Shown in pieces: positions 10,767-20,949 of a stretch of DNA of 64,000 nt. The notes under the pieces were generated by a model, which saw only the letters and a list, made by a program, of their open reading frames with translations, was not told where the DNA came from and did no database searches. This DNA is from Megascapheus bottae. Taxonomy: Eukaryota; Chordata; Mammalia; Rodentia; Geomyidae. The DNA lies in assembly GCA_024803745.1 (NCBI GenBank), contig JANJXV010000024.1, forward strand, positions 10,245,427 through 10,309,426, in the 5' to 3' direction. A program made the position numbers and the translations under genes. Position 1 is the first letter of the stretch, and each line of letters opens with the position of its first letter.

Positions 10767-11988
10767 AATGAACTTATGGGACACAGCAAAGGCAGTTCTA
10801 AGAGGCAAACTTACCGCACTAGGAGCAAAAAAAGACAGAAGAAGAGCACGTAAATAACCTTAAAAAAACCCTGAAACACCTAGAGGAGCAAGAAAAAGTT
10901 AATTCTAAAACAGCTAGGACAGAAATAACAAAAATAAAATCAGAAATTTCAGAGATTGAAATAAGATCTACTATACACAAAATTGAGAAATCAAAAGGTT
11001 GGTTCTTTGAAAGAGTCAACAAAATAGACAGACACTTGGCAAGATTAATCAAAAAAAGGAAAGAGGAGACTCAGATAAACAAGACTAGAGACCCCACAGG
11101 AACAATCACAACTGATTCCCAAGAAATCCAGTCCATAATGAATAGGTACTACCAGGGCCTATAATCAAAGAAACAAGAAAATCTAGCAGAAATGGATGAT
11201 TTCTTAAATAAATATAGGCTACCCACACTGAACAACGATGAGGTAAACAAACTGAACAGACCAATTTCTTACAATGAAACTGTGGAAGCAATCAGGGAAA
11301 TGCCAACCAAAAAAAGCCCAGGTCCAGATGGATTCACTGCGGAATTCTACAAGACATTTAAAGATGAAATAACACCTGTACTCTTGAAACTCTTCCAAGA
11401 AATAGAAACAGAAGGAGCAATACCAAACTCATTTTATGAAGCTAATATTACTCTCATCCCCAAACCTGGGAAAGACCCAAGAAAAAAAGAAAACTACAGA
11501 CCTATCTCTCTAATGAACACAGATGCAAAACTCCTCAATAAAATATTAGCCAACAGAATCCAGAAACAAATTTAAAAAATCATACACTATGATCAAGTGG
11601 GCTTCATCCCACAAATGCAAGGCTGGTTTAACATTCGCAAATCAATCAATGTAATACATCATATCAATAGAGTTAAGGATAAGAATCATATGATAATTTC
11701 TCTGGACGCGGAGAAGGTATTTGTCAAAATACAACATCCATTCATGTTAAAAGCACTAGAAAAAATTGGATTAAGAGGTACATTCCTCAAAATAGTGAAA
11801 GCCATATATGAAAAACCTACACCAGTATTATACTAAATGGTCAAACACTGGAACCATTCACCTTAAAATCAGGAACTAGACAGGGATTCCCACTCTCTCC
11901 ACTTCTCTTCAATATAGCCACACCAATAAGGCAAGAAAAGGACATCAAAGGGATTCACATAGGGAAAGAAGAAATTAAACTATCCTTA

Positions 11989-12000
11989 TTTGCAGACGAC
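11989..12000 (+). other. FADD catalytic motif of L1 reverse transcriptase
   Basis: The codons TTT GCA GAC GAC encode FADD, the metal-binding motif of non-LTR reverse transcriptases, inside [13 protein letters not shown] follows in this frame at 12016-12018, and the coding continuation ([14 protein letters not shown]) sits in another frame from about 12014. Confidence 0.9.
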
Positions 12001-13589
12001 ATGATCCTACTTGAGTGACCCAACAAACTCCACTCCCAAACTTCTAGAATTAATAAACCACTTTAGCAAAGTGGCAGGATACAAAATCAATCTTCAGAAG
12101 TCAGTAGCCTTCTTGTACACCAACAATACACAAACAGAAGGCCAAATCAAGAAAATGATCCCATTCGCAACAGCCCCCAAAAGAATAAAATACTTAGGAA
12201 TATACTTAACCAAAGATTTAAAGGAATTATTCAATGAAAACTATAAAAGCCTAATGAAAGAAATTAAAGAGGACACTAGGAAATGGAAAGACATCCCATG
12301 CTCATGGCTAGGGAGAATCAACATAGTGAAAATGGCTATACTGCCAAAATTGATATACAAATTCAATGCAATCCCCATCAAAATCCCAAAGACATTCTTT
12401 ACGGAAATTGAAGATATAATCCAAAGATTCATATGGAACAAGAAAAGACCTAGAATAGCCAAAAAAATTCTAGGCGAAAAGAGCATTGCTGATGGTATTA
12501 CAATACCAGACTTCAAACTCTACTATAGAGCCATAATAAAAAAACTGCTTGGTACTGGCACAAAAACAGACCAGAAGACCAGTGGAACAGAATAGAAGAC
12601 CCAGAAATAGAACCACATAGCTATAGGCAACTTGTATTTGACAAAGGAGACAAAGATATATAATGGAACAAACACAGTCTATTCAATTATTGGTGCTGGC
12701 AAAACTGGGCAGCCACATGCAGAAAACTAAAAATTGACTCTAGCCTTTCACCATGCACAAGCATTAACTCAAAGTGGATCAAAGACCTCAACGTCAGACC
12801 GGAAACCGTGAAACTGCTACATGATAAAGTAGGAGAGACACGGGAACTCATAGGCACAGGCAACAGATTCCTGAACAGAATCCCAGGGTCACAACAGATT
12901 GGAGAGAGATTCGATAAATGGGACTACCTAAAAATAAAAAGTTTCTGTACGGATAAAAACATAGTTGCAAAAGTAGAGAGACAGCCAACCAACTGGGAAA
13001 AGATATTCACCAACAATACATCTGACAAATGCTTAATATCTAGTATCTACAGGGAACTCAAGAAACTAATCCCCTGAAAACCCAATAAACCATTCACTAA
13101 ATGGGCAAGGGAACTAAAGAGAGACCTATCAGAAGAAGAGATTAAAATGGCAGAAAAACATATGAGAAAATGTTCATCATCTATGGTCATAAAGGAAATG
13201 CAAATACAAACAACCCTAAGATACCACCTTACCCCAACAAGAATGGCCAAGATTTGGAACTCAGACAATGACAGTTGCTGGTGGGGTTGTGGAGAAAAAG
13301 GAACCCTACTACCCTGCTGGTGGGAATGTAGACTAGTTCAGCCACTCTGGAAAGCAGTGTGGAGGTTCCTTAAAGAACTGAAAATTGACCTTCCCTATGA
13401 TCCCGCCATACCACTTCTGGGCATCTATCCTGAACAGCATGACCCAAGACATTATGAGGACACCTGCTCAGCTATGTTCATCTCTGCACTATTCACAATA
13501 GCCAGGTGATGGAAACAATCCAGATGCCCTACTGTAGATGAATGGATACAGAAAATGTGGTATATATACACAATGGAATTCTACATATC

Positions 13590-13991
13590 CAACAGATATA
13601 GATGTAGATAAAATAATGGCATTCGCAGGGAAGTGGATGAATCCAGAGTGAATCATGTTGAGTGAGACAAGTCAAGACCTAAGGAACAAAAGGCGCATGG
13701 TATCCTTAATATGCGGCTATTAAATCCAAAGTGTACAAGAGCGAGGACTCAATACTGCATGCTCAAAGCCATGTACATGCTAATGGAAATACAAACATAA
13801 CTATATAGACATAAAAACCTATGACTCTATAGACATAATGTTTTATTTCATAAATTGATATGTTTCTATGACATACAAACCTTTAGCCTAATTTTGATTA
13901 AGTTCTAAATACTATGTCCCAGAGATTGTAATTAGAGATTCCCTCATTGAACGCTTGTTTGTTAAACTTGTCATTTAAAATATGATGTAAA
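13590..13991 (+). other. L1 3' UTR, type A module
   Basis: This stretch (AATCATGTTGAGTGAGACAA ... TTTAAAATATGATGTAAA) is shared with the inverted copies at 6481-6935 and 24345-24541. In those copies the L1 ends just past this point in its own A-rich tail. Here it continues into a different tail module after an IDL insertion. Confidence 0.8.
13977..13991 (+). repeat. Target-site duplication, 5' copy (solitary IDL)
   Basis: AAAATATGATGTAAA is repeated exactly at 14074-14088. Confidence 0.9.
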
Positions 13992-14073
13992 TGCCAGGAG
14001 TTTGGCCTAGTGGTTAAAGTGCTTACCTAGCATGCATGAAGACCCAGGTTCGATTCCTCGGTACCACATACAT
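13992..14073 (+). mobile_element. Solitary IDL (ID-like) SINE monomer
   Basis: Only the left monomer of the dimer is present: CCAGGAGTTTGGCCTAGTGG, AAGTGCTTACCTAGCATGCA, box B GGTTCGATTCC and the end GGTACCACATACAT. The right monomer and a long A-tail are missing. It has a perfect 15-bp duplication, so it arrived as a monomer or was truncated at its 3' end during insertion. Its site coincides with the junction between the two 3' UTR modules. Confidence 0.9.
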
Positions 14074-14088
14074 AAAATATGATGTAAA
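14074..14088 (+). repeat. Target-site duplication, 3' copy (solitary IDL)
   Basis: Exact copy of AAAATATGATGTAAA. Confidence 0.9.
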
Positions 14089-14402
14089 CATAAGCCATAT
14101 AATGAATGATTGTTGTTCTTAAGGTACTATGTTATCTCTCATCACTTTTGCTGTCCCTTGGTTATCTCATATTGTTACAGTATCTCACTTTGTTACCTGA
14201 TATATCGGATATATTTGTATTTGGTTATTTGAAATTGGATAGGGAAGGGGGAAACAAGATGAGAGATGGGGATGGGGGGGGGAGGGAAGTGGGGACCAAG
14301 ACATGTGAAAGGGTATCAATGTATGGGAATTAATGTACCATCTACCTGGCAAATATCATGTAACCTTTCTACTAATTACAATAAAAATATATGGAAAAAA
14401 AA
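14089..14402 (+). other. L1 3' UTR, type B tail module with poly(A)
   Basis: The terminal module (AAGCCATATAATGAATGATT, TTATCTCATATTGTTACAGT, a G-rich run at 14263-14290, GGGACCAAGACATGTGAAAG) ends in AATAAA and A8. The same tail is found at 19241, 32763, 51918, 62235 and, inverted, 27873 and 40447. G-rich runs near L1 3' ends are a general L1 feature. Confidence 0.9.
14380..14385 (+). terminator. L1 polyadenylation signal (bypassed)
   Basis: AATAAA lies 10 bp before an A8 run (14395-14402). The L1 sequence ends here, but non-L1 DNA continues within the same target-site duplication, so the transcript read through this signal. Confidence 0.8.
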
Positions 14403-14695
14403 GGAAGTGAAAGCCATAGGTCTAGATCTTATAGGGATCATGGCATTGAGGACAGGATAGATCAGCAACAATCAAGAGGACAAAACAAGAAGCTACCACA
14501 AGACAGGCAAAAACTGAACATTGCTGGGGCAACAAAGAGTGCCTCGTCAAGCTAAAGGTGCTGCTGAAGACGTGGAAGGAGTGGAGCCCCCTAGCACACA
14601 AACTATAAGGAGTAGCTTAAACGAGAGTAACCTTGCCATGGTGGAACAAAGTTTGTTAGTGTCAATAAATGTAAAAATTGGTATACCACGTCAGT
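14403..14695 (+). other. 3'-transduced flanking DNA carried by the L1
   Basis: About 293 bp of non-L1 sequence lies between the L1 poly(A) (14395-14402) and a second poly(A) (14696-14705), all inside the 17-bp duplication. It has no open frame of note and no recognisable family. Read-through of the L1 signal to a downstream signal is an established way L1 carries genomic DNA. The segment should therefore be the downstream flank of the source element. Confidence 0.85.
14664..14669 (+). terminator. Polyadenylation signal used by the transducing transcript
   Basis: AATAAA lies 26 bp before the second A-run at 14696, the usual spacing for cleavage and polyadenylation. Confidence 0.8.
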
Positions 14696-14701
14696 AAAAA
14701 A

Positions 14702-14718
14702 AAAAGTTACTAAGCTGG
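14702..14718 (+). repeat. Target-site duplication, 3' copy (full-length L1)
   Basis: Exact copy of 7130-7146. The first four A bases are ambiguous with the poly(A). Confidence 0.95.
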
Positions 14719-15000
14719 TAATAATCAAATAATAAAGGCTTGAAAACAGTCACTTTTAATGAAACCTTATTCTACTTACCACACATACTGAGGATAAAGT
14801 GCTAAATATTTGTTCTCTGAATAGATGAGAAAGAGAGAAAAACGAGTCAGGGATATTTCCTAGAGTAATAGTTGCTAGACATGAGCTGTTTATTACACCT
14901 TTCTAAACTACTGTAAATACACATGTGAACAAAGACTATGGCATGCTGGAGTAAGAGACAACCATCTGCCTGGGAATTCAGGATAAGCTTGTCCCATAAG
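14719..15000. other. Unique sequence between L1 and next SINE
   Basis: This is the continuation of the pre-insertion flank; no feature seen. Confidence 0.5.
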
Positions 15001-15406
15001 AAATTGACACTTCCTGGCAGGAACATTGGCTCACAGCTGTAATCCTAGATTCTCAGGAAGCTGAGATCTGAGTATCGCAGTTCAAAACCAGCCCAGGCAC
15101 TAAAGTCCATGAGACACTTATCTCCAGTTAATCACTAGAAAATGGGAAGTGGGGCTGTAGCTCAGGGGTAGGGCGGTAGCCTTGAGCTGAAGAGCTCAGG
15201 GACAGCACCTAGGCCCAGAGTTCAAGTCACATGATCCAGAAAGAAAGAGAGAGGGGGGGAGGGAGGGAGAAAGGAAGGAAAGAAGGAAGGAAGGAAGGAA
15301 GGAAGGAAGGAAGGAAGGAAGGAAGGAAGGAAGGAAGGAAGGAAGGAAGGAAGGAAGGGAAAGAAGGAAGAAGGAAATGAAGAAAGGAAAGAAAAATAAA
15401 TTGACA
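15001..15406 (+). mobile_element. B1-type chimeric SINE with GGAA-expanded tail and duplication
   Basis: The SINE body runs from 15010 to about 15238: TTGGCTCACAGCTGTAATCC, CTCAGGAAGCTGAGATCTGA, CTCCAGTTAATCACTAGAAA and right monomer GGGCTGTAGCTCAGGGGTAG ... CCCAGAGTTCAAGTC. Its A-rich tail has become a purine array to 15397. AAATTGACA at 15001-15009 is repeated at 15398-15406, so body and array form one insertion. Confidence 0.9.
15239..15396 (+). repeat. (GGAA)n microsatellite in a SINE tail
   Basis: AAAGAAAGAGAGAGG leads into GGAA repeats that are uninterrupted from about 15282 to 15358, then degenerate to 15396. On the minus strand it is CTTC-rich, which creates long Ser/Phe/Leu/Pro open frames without meaning. 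Confidence 0.95.
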
Positions 15407-16675
15407 GGTCCTGAGGTCTTGAGTGAACATGGAAACGTTCCAAGCCAAAAAACCTGTCAGAAAATCTAGTGAGAAATTTACTAGTAATATCGGGGGCCAT
15501 AACTCCCTTTGCAATTCTAGCTTTCTATTTGATCTGATTATTACTAAGCTATGTTTAAATGGGTTTTTTCTGTCCTGAATTCCAATAGCAAGCTATTCCA
15601 TGGACACCAAGTCCAACATTATGCATTCTATATGCTCAATTTCCCTACAAATCGGTAGCTTTACAACCTGACTCCCTTGAGAGTCTTCAAACAGAGATTT
15701 AATTAGAAAGCATTAGGAAAACCTATCCTGTAATAACAAAGGCAGTGGTAGACATAGGAAGATAATACTTGGATGAGATGTTGAAGGATTGACTGCAGAA
15801 ACTGCAAAGCAAGTGGGAAATAGTTGCATCTGAGGAAAGAAATTTTGCGCTCTCATGAGAATGTACAAATTTACTGTAGGATGATATGTATCCGTAAAAT
15901 TGGTTTCACTCATTAAAAATTAGTATTTGTTCTTTGCTTCATTTTGTAGCTATAGGGAAATGTATCAGGAAAAGCATTAAAGGTAAGGTACTAAAACAGA
16001 GAACTGTCAGAAACAATGATTATGATCACTGTAATTAATTGTGTACTTTATTACAATTAAAATTTTATCTTACACAAAATCATTGACATTTAAAATAAAT
16101 ATTTATAAATGTGATCTAAGTTTTAGATTGATAATCAGTGATACAACTATTGATGATTTGATTGCTGTTAATGATATTTGTACAATTTTGAGTTTATGAT
16201 CTCATCAGAGCCAAGTGTTTATTATGCAAACAATTTTAAAATACATATATGCCTGAGGAGGTAATTGCCACTTATTACAGAATCTTATCTAAGCTCTACT
16301 TTGGAAATAATTGATATTATATTCTAACAGAAGAAATGACAGATAATTGCTTAAATCACTTATCTTCCTTAGTATGGTGCAACTTATTTGTTGTACTAGC
16401 TATTGTTTGGTCTCTGTCTCAAATACTTCTCAACAGTTTTTAATTCCCAGGTATGTTTATGTCGATGTACAAGACAGATATGTACTAATATTTAAAGTGG
16501 AAACATTTCTCACCTACTGACCCATTAATGAAAATGAGAACTTTGTAGAGAATCAATGAAATAAAATGGAAGAAATAACACAGGAAAGTGGTGCATAGAT
16601 GAATAATCCTAAGAAAAAAATGCATAGGAAATAGGAAGAGGATGAGCATACATCCATATGTTAATAATTAAGGGT
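15407..16675. other. AT-rich unique sequence, no feature seen
   Basis: No recognisable repeat, motif or open frame of interest. Confidence 0.5.
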
Positions 16676-16832
16676 ACCACCCCACCCCTAGAGCCTCATA
16701 GCCACTTCTGGTTTTATAGAGGTTAATTGGAGATAAGAGTCTCATGGTCTTAGTGCCTGGGCTGGCTTTGAACTGCTATCCTAAGACTTCAGCCTCCTGA
16801 GTAGCTAAGATTACAGGCATGAACCTGTAATG
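16676..16832 (-). mobile_element. Partial B1-type chimeric SINE, reverse orientation
   Basis: The plus strand shows GCCACTTCTGGTTTTATAGA (inverted junction), TTAATTGGAGATAAGAGTCT (inverted linker) and CTCCTGAGTAGCTAAGATTA with CAGGCATGAACC (inverted B1). The right monomer is largely missing. Confidence 0.7.
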
Positions 16833-17930
16833 ACCTTTACATCAAGCAAATATGTGAGAGTTCTTTGTGTGCCAGGTGTTGGGAGTTCAGCCATGGACAT
16901 ACATTCCATTCCTGTCTAAATAGGGAGGAAGATACAATAAATTCATATTTTTAGGAAATAACAAAGCAAGATAAGGGCAAAGAAATGAAAAGGGTGTTGC
17001 ATATAAGATGTCACTGATAGAGGATGTACTATGAGATAAGTTGTCAATGTCTACGAAGAGGTATCCATAGCACCCCAAGTAGGTATCTGAGAAATTAGCA
17101 CTTGGAGTAGGCAGAATAGTTAACACCAGTGTGCACATAGGACCCCTTTCAAGGTTGTAGAAATAAAGTGGTCAGGTACAGCAACAGAACAAGAAAATTG
17201 TAAGACAAGATGTCTCTGAGTTTTGGGATACCCAGATTATATAAAGACTTTACACCTATGCTCAGAATTTCAGTGAGCACTGATTAGGTATAACTATTGA
17301 GTGCTTGAAATGGGGCAGGAATAGTGAATATTTAATTAATTTAAATTGATTTATATTTAAATTTAAAATGCGATGCTTGATTCCATTATAAGAAACATTC
17401 AATTATATTGCAAAAAATACATAAAATGGATATACATTTTGAACTATGGATTTAATGAAAGCTAGTATGACTCAGGTATTTGAATGGAAATTCAGTGTCT
17501 GGACTGAGATATGGTAAATATATACAATGCAAACTGGATATAGTTACTATGAAGACTTTTAGAAGCTCAATTATTATGTTGAATTCATATTGAAATGATA
17601 ATGTGCTTTGATTTTAAACTATCCTAATCAATAAAAAGTAGTATCAAATTGTGAGATACATTTAGTAATACATTAGAATTGAAAGAATAGACTACTTTAT
17701 GGATGACATTTTGGGCATATATAAATATGTATATATATTCTCCAGTAGTGTCATTATACTACGCAAACATAAATATGACAACAATTTAAACAACCATATC
17801 CCAAATAATTTGAAATAGAATCTAAATAAGCCAAGAATCCATTAAATTTATTATAGTACATTTTACAGTGAAATTTCACAAAATAAAAATATTTCATAAC
17901 AAATAATTTCATAGAAATAGTCATTTGTGT
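16833..17930. other. Unique sequence, possible ancient repeat at 16870-17110
   Basis: GTGTGCCAGGTGTTGGGAGT followed by CCATGGACATACATTCC... and AATAAATTCATATTT resembles a class of old mammalian LINE-type 3' regions, but the family cannot be fixed by eye. The remainder is AT-rich without features. Confidence 0.35.
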
Positions 17931-18143
17931 TCATTTATATCTTTTTTTTTGCCAGTCCTGGGCTTTAGCTCAGGGCCTGAGCACTGTTCTTGGGCTTTTC
18001 TCAAGGCTAGCACTCTGCCACTTGAGCCACAGCACCACTTCCTGCCTTTTTCTATGTGGTGCCAAGGAATCGAACCTGAGTCTTCGTGCATGCTAGGCAG
18101 GCACTCTACCATTAGGCCAAACTCCTGGCCCATTAATTTATAT
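17931..18143 (-). mobile_element. IDL-Geo-type dimeric SINE, reverse orientation
   Basis: The plus strand reads poly(T), GCCAGTCCTGGGC, the inverted right monomer (CACTCTGCCACTTGAGCCAC), then the inverted left monomer (GGAATCGAACCTGAGTC, GCATGCTAGGCAGGCACTCT, GGCCAAACTCCTGGCCC). Body about 17951-18132. TCATTTATAT (17931-17940) and TAATTTATAT (18134-18143) form a 9/10 duplication. Confidence 0.9.
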
Positions 18144-18240
18144 TTTTAAAAATGATTTTAAAAGCAGTCCTTATGAATTACATCATTCTGGGTAACTGTT
18201 AATTCTGATAGTTTCATACATCGTAAAATAGCATAAAGTA

Positions 18241-18370
18241 TTTTTTTGCCAGTCTGGGGCTTGAACTCAGGGCCTGGGCACTGTTATTGAGTTTCTTCTG
18301 CTTAAGGATAGCAACTGCACCACTTGAGCCAAAGCACAAGTTCCAGCCTTTTCTGTTTATGTAGTCCTGA
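18241..18370 (-). mobile_element. Degenerate SINE right monomer, reverse orientation
   Basis: TTTTTTTGCCAGTCTGGGGC, TTGAACTCAGGGCCTGGGCA and CACCACTTGAGCCAAAGCAC match the inverted right monomer; the left half decays after about 18360. Confidence 0.75.
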
Positions 18371-19240
18371 GGAAACAAATCCAGAGCTCAAGGTGCCCTG
18401 TAGACACTTTTATACACCAAGATTTAAGACCACTAGTCCGAAATGTGAAATATCCAGGGCCTACTCTGTTTTGTTTTGTTTTGTTTTAACTGAGCCACTT
18501 TTCAAGCAAAATGTATATTGTATATGATTTGAAAACATAGATCATCAGTTTGATGGACTCCCTTTCAGTCTGGGATAGGAAATTTTAATAGGTGCCATCA
18601 TTTGTAATGATCCCACTTTCTGTGGTTGAATGAGTTTTAAAACACGTTTTGTTAAATAACTCAGGGTTCTCTGCTAATGAAGTATGAAGAAAAACCATCA
18701 TTGCAACATTTTATTTAGAATAATAACTTGAAATTAGTAAGACCTACAGGTGTCTTTTAGGGCTTGCGGTATATATTTTTATATATAAATGTGCATGAAA
18801 TATTCTCATTTCCTGTGTAAATTATAGATCTGCAGTTTTACAATTTAATATGCCAAGAATTAAATAAAATACCTTTTTTCCCTTATAGTAAGCCTTTTCT
18901 GTTGTGCTGGTAATACAGGTCAAAGTTCATAAATTCAGTAATAGGCTTCTCATAAAAATACAAATTATATGTACACAAACTGCACAATGCCCCACAGTGT
19001 TGCCTGAACAATGGAAGTGGGAGATTGCTTTATTAGTATATATTTTTTCTGATTTTCCTTAAGTAAACACTGATGCCTACTTCCTATGAAAAATTCTTTT
19101 GAGATTTTTACTTTAGCCCTCTTGGTCTTTTTATTTTAGTCATCTTATAAAAATAATCCTTCTCTTTGAAGCATTCCCAGTGAGTTGTATCACCCCCACA
19201 TTTATAGGTTTGGATCCAACTATTCAGTATAAACCACTTA
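18371..19240. other. AT-rich unique sequence, no feature seen
   Basis: Includes a TTTTG-type run at 18467-18487. No gene or family recognised. Confidence 0.5.
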
Positions 19241-19506
19241 AGATACTATCTCTTTTGCTGTCCCTTGGTTATCTCATATTGTTACAGTATCTCACTTTGT
19301 TACCTGATATATAGGATATATTTGTATTTGGTTACTTGAAATTGGATAGGGAAGGGGGGAAAACAAGATGAGGGGTGGGGGTGGGGGGAGGGAAATGGGG
19401 ACCAAGACATGTGAAAGGGTATCAATGTATGGGAATTAATCCACCTTCTATCTGGCAAATATGTAACCCTTCTACTAATTACAATAAAAAATACATGAAA
19501 AAATAT
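19241..19506 (+). mobile_element. Short 5'-truncated L1 3' tail (type B)
   Basis: TACTATCTCTTTTGCTGTCC through the G-rich run (19356-19392) to AATAAAAAATACATGAAAAAA. It is nearly the same as 14130-14402 of the full-length copy, so it is a young relative. No clean duplication was found. Confidence 0.9.
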
Positions 19507-20597
19507 TTTTTGTGCAATGTTAAAAATTGTTTTGATGTTTAATACATTTAACAATACATTTTATTATACAAAGCAAATACTTCAGTTTAATATCACAAAA
19601 TTAAAATTGAATCTTGCTTTATGGTATATTTTTCATTTTTATGTAGGACAGAGATCAGAGAAAGTAGAAGAAACAAAATAATTATTCTTTAGTCATAAGC
19701 ATGTGTGCTTATGTTTTGTCTATATGCTTTGAATATAAATTTCAGAAGAATTTCGGTATTTTAAAATGAAAAAATAGAATTAAAACTGTTGCATTTGGTT
19801 ACATGATGAAACATTAGCATAAATAAGTTATTCAAAGACTGAGAGAAAACTCCATCCTCATCAAAAAAATGCTAAAGTATTCAAAAAATTAGCCTCAAAG
19901 AATAATGTATTAAAGGTGGTGAGGGAAAGACAAGTTAACATTTTCAGAAAGATCAAGGAGATTGTTCTTTATTAGGTGCACAATATTAAAAACTATATAT
20001 ATAGATAGATCTATTTGTTTATATCTATATATCTATCTATCATCTGTCTATCTATCTATCTACTTTGAAATTCTGTAAATTCAATTCTGTGGCAGGATAA
20101 TTGTTAAGTGCTTGCTAGAGCAAGGTCAGAATTCTCACCCAACGCACTATTAACTTGCTATCACCATGATAACTTAGCACTAGTTTAAAGAGCTTACAAG
20201 AAGTGTTGGAAGAAATTTAAGTAAATGAGTTCTTCATTTGATATGTTAAAGTCTCCTAGTAATTTTTCTCAACTATAACCATTCAATCATAATGCAGCTT
20301 TAAGTCGATTGTCTTTCTCACTTGGTAGCAAATTGGGAGTTCAAACGAACTCTCCTTATACACTAAACTCTATTTGGACCATTAATAACAATAAAATCAC
20401 TCTACAATATGGAAATTAAGAGATCCTTCTTTTGGGAGGAGGGTAATGCAATTCACATTCATTCAAAAATGTATCAGAAAATGTTTACTCTGTAGTAGCC
20501 AAGATGCCAACATCATTAACAGTTTGTTATTTAATGTAATTACTTAATATATATTTTCTATCTGCTCTCCACCTCATTACTTCCTTAGTTTTTAAAC
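19507..20597. other. AT-rich unique sequence with a (TATC)n patch
   Basis: A TATC/TAGA-type microsatellite spans about 19994-20062 (CTATCTATCATCTGTCTATC). Nothing else recognised. Confidence 0.5.
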
Positions 20598-20806
20598 ATG
20601 TCAAGGGGCCAGGAGTTTCGTCTACTGGTTAAAGTGCTTGCCTAGCATGCATGAAGACCCGGGTTCGATTCCTCGGTACCACATACGTAGAAAAAAGCTG
20701 GAAGTGGTGCTGAGGCTCAAGTGGTAGAGCTCTAGCCTTGAGAAAGTCCAAGGACAGTGCTCAGGCCCTGAGCTCAAGCCCAGGACTGGCAAAAAAAAAA
20801 TGTCAA
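20598..20806 (+). mobile_element. IDL-Geo-type dimeric SINE, well preserved
   Basis: Complete dimer from 20605: GGGGCCAGGAGTTTCGTCTA, CTTGCCTAGCATGCATGAAG, box B GGTTCGATTCC, right monomer GGCTCAAGTGGTAGAGCTCT ... CAGGACTGGC and A10 (20791-20800). ATGTCAA flanks it at 20598-20604 and 20800-20806; this is short for a duplication but in the right place. Confidence 0.93.
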
Positions 20807-20949
20807 ATATAGGCTCAGTATCAATTTCCTCAATGTTTTTGCAAATGAAATTTTGTCAGCTAGTATTTGCCAATCCTTATGATTTGATTCAACACTGAAG
20901 AAATTCTGATGTAGTCTATTAGAAAACTGTGCATCTTATAAAAGAATCA

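Larger units (their letters stand above)
9752..13700 (+). pseudogene. L1 ORF2 (endonuclease/reverse transcriptase), broken and SINE-interrupted
   Basis: The intact protein nicks target DNA and reverse-transcribes L1 RNA from the nick. Open pieces in order: 9752-10096 (endonuclease N half, ETHR and GVAILISDK), 10262 to about 10550 (endonuclease C half with SDH at 10385-10393), a SINE insertion at 10555-10750, 11192-11575 ([26 protein letters not shown]), 11597-11836 ([19 protein letters not shown]), the FADD catalytic motif (11989-12000), 12011-12595 (thumb), 12808-13077, and 13147-13509 (C-terminal region with WWGCGEKGTLLPCWWEC). Frame changes or stops occur near 10096, 11574, 11836, 12016, 12595, 13077 and 13509. 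Small deletions lie just before FADD and just after it. It cannot encode a working enzyme. Confidence 0.92.
7147..14701 (+). mobile_element. Full-length L1 (LINE-1) retrotransposon with 3' transduction
   Basis: Between identical 17-bp duplications (7130-7146, 14702-14718) lie, in order, a GC-rich 5' UTR (7147 to about 8700), ORF1 (from about 8766), ORF2 (about 9752-13700), a 3' UTR ending in AATAAA and A8 (14380-14402), and about 293 bp of non-L1 DNA with its own AATAAA and poly(A). Two later SINE insertions (10555-10750, 13992-14073) account for about 306 bp, so the L1 itself is about 6.95 kb, full length for a rodent L1. Both ORFs are broken by frameshifts, stops and small deletions, so the copy is not autonomous. 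The match to L1 is clear from the endonuclease, FADD reverse-transcriptase and C-terminal motifs. Subfamily assignment needs a species library. Confidence 0.95.

Noticed and set aside
14596..14612. CTCF-like string on the minus strand within the transduced segment
   Set aside because: The reverse complement TGTGCTAGGGGGCTC has about three mismatches in the core, so it is much weaker than 55495-55512.
15222..15514. Two long Ser/Phe/Leu/Pro-rich minus-strand frames
   Set aside because: They are translations of the (GGAA)n array in two phases.
20605..20690. tRNA gene candidate (A and B box-like sequences in several places)
   Set aside because: The same sequence recurs as the left monomer of a SINE with A-tails and target-site duplications, so these are retroposons and not tRNA genes.
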